Shown: one piece after another, positions 61,933 to 64,000 of the stretch
How the letters are laid out: every line of letters begins with the position of its first letter
Numbering within the stretch: position 1 is the first letter of the stretch
Origin: DASSKK01 sp035690495
Lineage (GTDB): Bacteria; Actinomycetota; Actinomycetes; Propionibacteriales; Nocardioidaceae
Direction: 5' to 3'
Assembly (NCBI GenBank): GCA_035690495.1
Contig: DASSKK010000102.1
Span: 25,495 to 89,494, forward strand
Length of the DNA stretch: 64,000 nucleotides
Translations under genes and position numbers: made by a program
Notes under the pieces: model-generated
The model's database searches: none
What the model was told of the DNA's origin: nothing
The model's input: the letters and a program-made list of their open reading frames with translations, nothing else

Positions 61933-63033
61933 TCAGTACGGCGTGGTGCGGGCCACCGCGAGAGCGCGCTTCATCACGAACGGATCCGCCTGCATGTACA
62001 GCCACGGCCGGCCGAACCACAGGTAGCCGTCGACGTGCCGAGCGGCGCGCGCCCGGTCCTTGCGGGACAGCCCCCAGTCGCGGTCCGTGACGTTCGCGGT
62101 GGGCGGGATTCCCAGGGTCACGCATCGGTGCTCGTCACGCGTGGTGCACACCCGTGCGTTGTCGAAGCTCTTGCCGTCGTAGGTGTAGCCGGCGAACGGC
62201 CGTCCGTTCGACGAGGTGTTGATCACGAAGTGCTTGCCGGAGATCCCACGCCGGGCCAGCTCCTTGACGACGGCGGTACCGAACCGGATCTCGCGGCGCG
62301 TCGAGTCGTAGTGGGTGCCGTTCAGCGCAAAGCCGCGCACCCCGGAGACACCGGCCGGAACGAGGATCCGTGCGGCACGCGCGGGGTCGTCGCGCAGCCA
62401 GTCGGCCGCACCGGCTCCGATGTAGACGCTGGTGTTCGGCAGCGCGCCGTACGTGCGCGCCGAGTAGCGGATCAGGTGGGAAGGCGCCTTGGAGTGGTGC
62501 GGCGCGCATAGCGCGAAGGGCCCGTCCGGCTGGAGGATCAGCGCTACGTGGGCGTCGCCGATCGCCTTGGCGAAGTTGTCGGTCCACCGCTTGTAGCTGG
62601 CGCGCTCCGCGTCGGTGGGCAGCCGCCGGCACGCCTTGTGCTCCCAGGGCTTCATCCGGAACACCGTCATCTGCACCAGCACGTCCGGGTCGCCTCCGGT
62701 GGAGCTCTCGATGTACGCACGGACCCGGTCCCCGATGTCCGCGGCGCTCACCCAGGCGCCGAACCACTTCGCCTTGGGACGCAGGGCGATCTTGGCGAGC
62801 AGCTGCTTGCGGTGGCCGGTCGCGTCGACGTACGGCTGCCAGGCCTGTGATCCCCGGCCCTGGTAGACGCCCCACTGCCGGCCCGCGAGCGGGTTGTGGG
62901 GGTTCGCGGAGGTGGCGCCCGTGGCCGCAAGCGTTGGCTGCACCGGCACGGTGGCCGCCAGCAGTGAGAGCGGTACGACGAGGCCGCTGAGCAGCATCGC
63001 CTTGAACGGTCGGGTACGGCGCGGCCGGTGCAT
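61933..63033 (-). CDS. Secreted glycoside hydrolase family 6 (cellulase-like)
   Basis: The 366-residue protein starts with a signal peptide (PFKAMLLSGLVVPLSLLAAT, probable cleavage near residue 35). A GH6 barrel follows, with WFGAWVSAADIGDRVRAYI (about 90), VALILQPDGPFALCAP, FVINTSSNGRPFAG and the C-terminal DRDWGLSRKDRARAARHVDG. GH6 enzymes are inverting endo- or exo-beta-1,4-glucanases acting outside the cell. No cellulose-binding module is present. Confidence 0.9.
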   Translation of the reverse strand: MHRPRRTRPFKAMLLSGLVVPLSLLAATVPVQPTLAATGATSANPHNPLAGRQWGVYQGRGSQAWQPYVDATGHRKQLLAKIALRPKAKWFGAWVSAADIGDRVRAYIESSTGGDPDVLVQMTVFRMKPWEHKACRRLPTDAERASYKRWTDNFAKAIGDAHVALILQPDGPFALCAPHHSKAPSHLIRYSARTYGALPNTSVYIGAGAADWLRDDPARAARILVPAGVSGVRGFALNGTHYDSTRREIRFGTAVVKELARRGISGKHFVINTSSNGRPFAGYTYDGKSFDNARVCTTRDEHRCVTLGIPPTANVTDRDWGLSRKDRARAARHVDGYLWFGRPWLYMQADPFVMKRALAVARTTPY

Positions 63034-63349
63034 CTGGTCTCCGGGAGATCGGGGGAGAGCCCAGCATGCCGGAACCGCTCGTGCCGCGGGCCGGGTTCGG
63101 AAAAGCCGCGCTGTGAGCGAAGTCATACCGGTCCTCGTGTCCGAATCCGGCAGGACGGCTACGGGCGCATGTCGCGCTGACCTACGCTTGACCGTGGCGA
63201 CGTCGGACCCGGTAGTTCGGGGGTCTCCCCACACCGGCCGACACAGAAAGCGGACGGCACGTGTCGCACCGACCGTTCATCTCACATCACCTACACACCC
63301 CGTACCACCTTGGCGACCCGTCGCCACATCGCCCTAGGAGCGACCCCTG

Positions 63350-63526
63350 ATGAACCCCTTCGTCGCCCAGACCCTCGCCGAGGCACGCGTCCTCGAGCAG
63401 TACCGCACGGAGGCACTGGCCCGCCGTCAGCACCTCTACGCTGCTGCGCAGCGCCTCTTCGCGCGGCGTTGGACGCCCGCCACCCCGCCCTCGGGTCCGG
63501 GTCTGCGGCCGAACCTGCGCGGCTGA
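63350..63526 (+). CDS. Small basic protein
   Basis: The 58-residue protein is Arg-rich and helical (VAQTLAEARVLEQYRTEALA, AAQRLFARRW) with a Pro/Gly tail. TAGGAG nine bases before the ATG and good codon use support it. I do not recognise the family. The 316 bases between it and the GH6 gene contain a possible TTGACC (63188) promoter element but no gene. Confidence 0.6.
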   Translation: MNPFVAQTLAEARVLEQYRTEALARRQHLYAAAQRLFARRWTPATPPSGPGLRPNLRG

Positions 63527-63539
63527 GGCTCGCTCAGCC
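63521..63539. terminator. Convergent stem-loop covering both stop codons
   Basis: GGCTGAG-GCTCG-CTCAGCC forms a 7-base-pair hairpin that contains the stop of the small protein and the stop of arcA on the other strand. It may act as a bidirectional terminator, but no T-tract follows. Confidence 0.5.
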
Positions 63540-64000
63540 GAGCGGTTCGCGGGTCACGGGGCAGGACATGCACCTCGGACCCCCGCGGCCCGAGCCCAGC
63601 TCGGAGCCGGCGATCGCGATCACCTCGATGCCGGCCTCCTCGAGGCGGGCGTTGGTCTCCACGTTGCGTTCGTAGGCGACCGCGACCCGCGGCGCGATCG
63701 CGAGCGTGTTGTTGCCGTCGTCCCACTGCTCGCGCTCGGCGGTCACCGGGTCCAGCCCGGTGTCGATCCGGTGCAGCGCGTCGATGCCCATCGCCCGGGC
63801 AGCGGCGTCGAGGAACGGCTCCGGAGCGCTGACTCGCAGCTCCTCGCCGTCGGCGGTGACCGTGAGCGCCTGCAGGTGGTCCGCGACGTTGGGGTACATG
63901 ACGATCTTGTCGACGTCGACCATCGTCGCCACCGTGTCCAGGTGCATGGTGGCGCGTTCCTGGGCGATCGGCACGGCCAGCACCGTGTGCGCCAGCCCGG
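63534..64000 (-). CDS. arcA: Arginine deiminase, C-terminal part (runs off right edge)
   Basis: About 155 codons are visible. They contain the catalytic His/Glu region MHLDTVATMVD and the active-site Cys near the end in GSGRGGPRCMSCPV. ArcA converts L-arginine to citrulline and ammonia in the arginine deiminase pathway. The rest lies to the right of the window. Confidence 0.93.
   Translation of the reverse strand, partial: GLAHTVLAVPIAQERATMHLDTVATMVDVDKIVMYPNVADHLQALTVTADGEELRVSAPEPFLDAAARAMGIDALHRIDTGLDPVTAEREQWDDGNNTLAIAPRVAVAYERNVETNARLEEAGIEVIAIAGSELGSGRGGPRCMSCPVTREPLG

Noticed and set aside
63034..63349. Riboswitch upstream of the GH6 or the small gene
   Set aside because: No motif of a known class (such as c-di-AMP or glycine) could be aligned by eye; only weak hairpins are present.

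Overview
The window is high-GC DNA of an actinobacterium, most like Nocardioides or a close relative. The signs are the fhaA/fhaB pair, ANTAR and RsbW-type regulators, GTG starts, several probable leaderless genes, and an M13 peptidase, Aat and GH13/GH6 complement. No 16S or other marker gene is present, so the genus is an inference.

Region 1 (1-1260) is chromosome: the FHA-domain pair fhaA and fhaB (fhaB runs off the left edge), then tRNA-Leu(CAG) and its terminator. Region 2 (about 1212-19374) is an integrated mobile element whose integrase sits directly beside the tRNA 3' end. A 13-base copy of that 3' end (CCCCCTCGCGCAC) lies at 19362-19374 and is the best candidate for the right attachment site. 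The element carries integrase, an XRE regulator, an excisionase-like protein, a lower-GC operon (an FtsK/SpoIIIE ATPase, two small WXG100-like helical proteins, a coiled-coil protein with a ParB-like tail), a MobF relaxase-helicase, and a DarT/DarG toxin-antitoxin pair. A decayed sibling follows (14613-16632): integrase with two nonsense codons, intact XRE regulator, then a deletion that keeps only the first codons of the relaxase and a conserved upstream block. An AlbA_2/HATPase protein and two truncated genes fused back to back complete the island. I read it as an integrative mobilizable element carrying defence or conflict cargo.

Region 3 (19500-29800) is mixed: a DUF4143 ATPase, four 23-base iterons, a ferredoxin, a SufR-like regulator, the homodimeric pyruvate dehydrogenase E1, a hemerythrin, a VapBC-like pair, an NMT1-like periplasmic-binding fold without signal peptide, a methyltransferase and a DUF2249 cluster.

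Region 4 (29850-64000) looks like core chromosome. It holds signal peptidase I, an ANTAR regulator, an oxidoreductase, an M13 peptidase, and a TetR regulator whose putative operator recurs at the promoter of the leucine-catabolism genes (3-methylcrotonyl-CoA carboxylase subunits plus HMG-CoA lyase, 46131-50701). Next is a LacI-controlled sugar uptake locus (ABC ATPase, binding protein, two permeases, GH13 glucosidase, 38334-46029). After that come three tandem sulfotransferase paralogues with a diverged middle member, EcsC, Aat, a rhodanese, an Fpg/Nei glycosylase, an AAA ATPase, DinB, a glycerophosphodiesterase, a secreted GH6 enzyme and the 3' part of arginine deiminase. Short dyad repeats have inserted in frame into both carboxylase genes.
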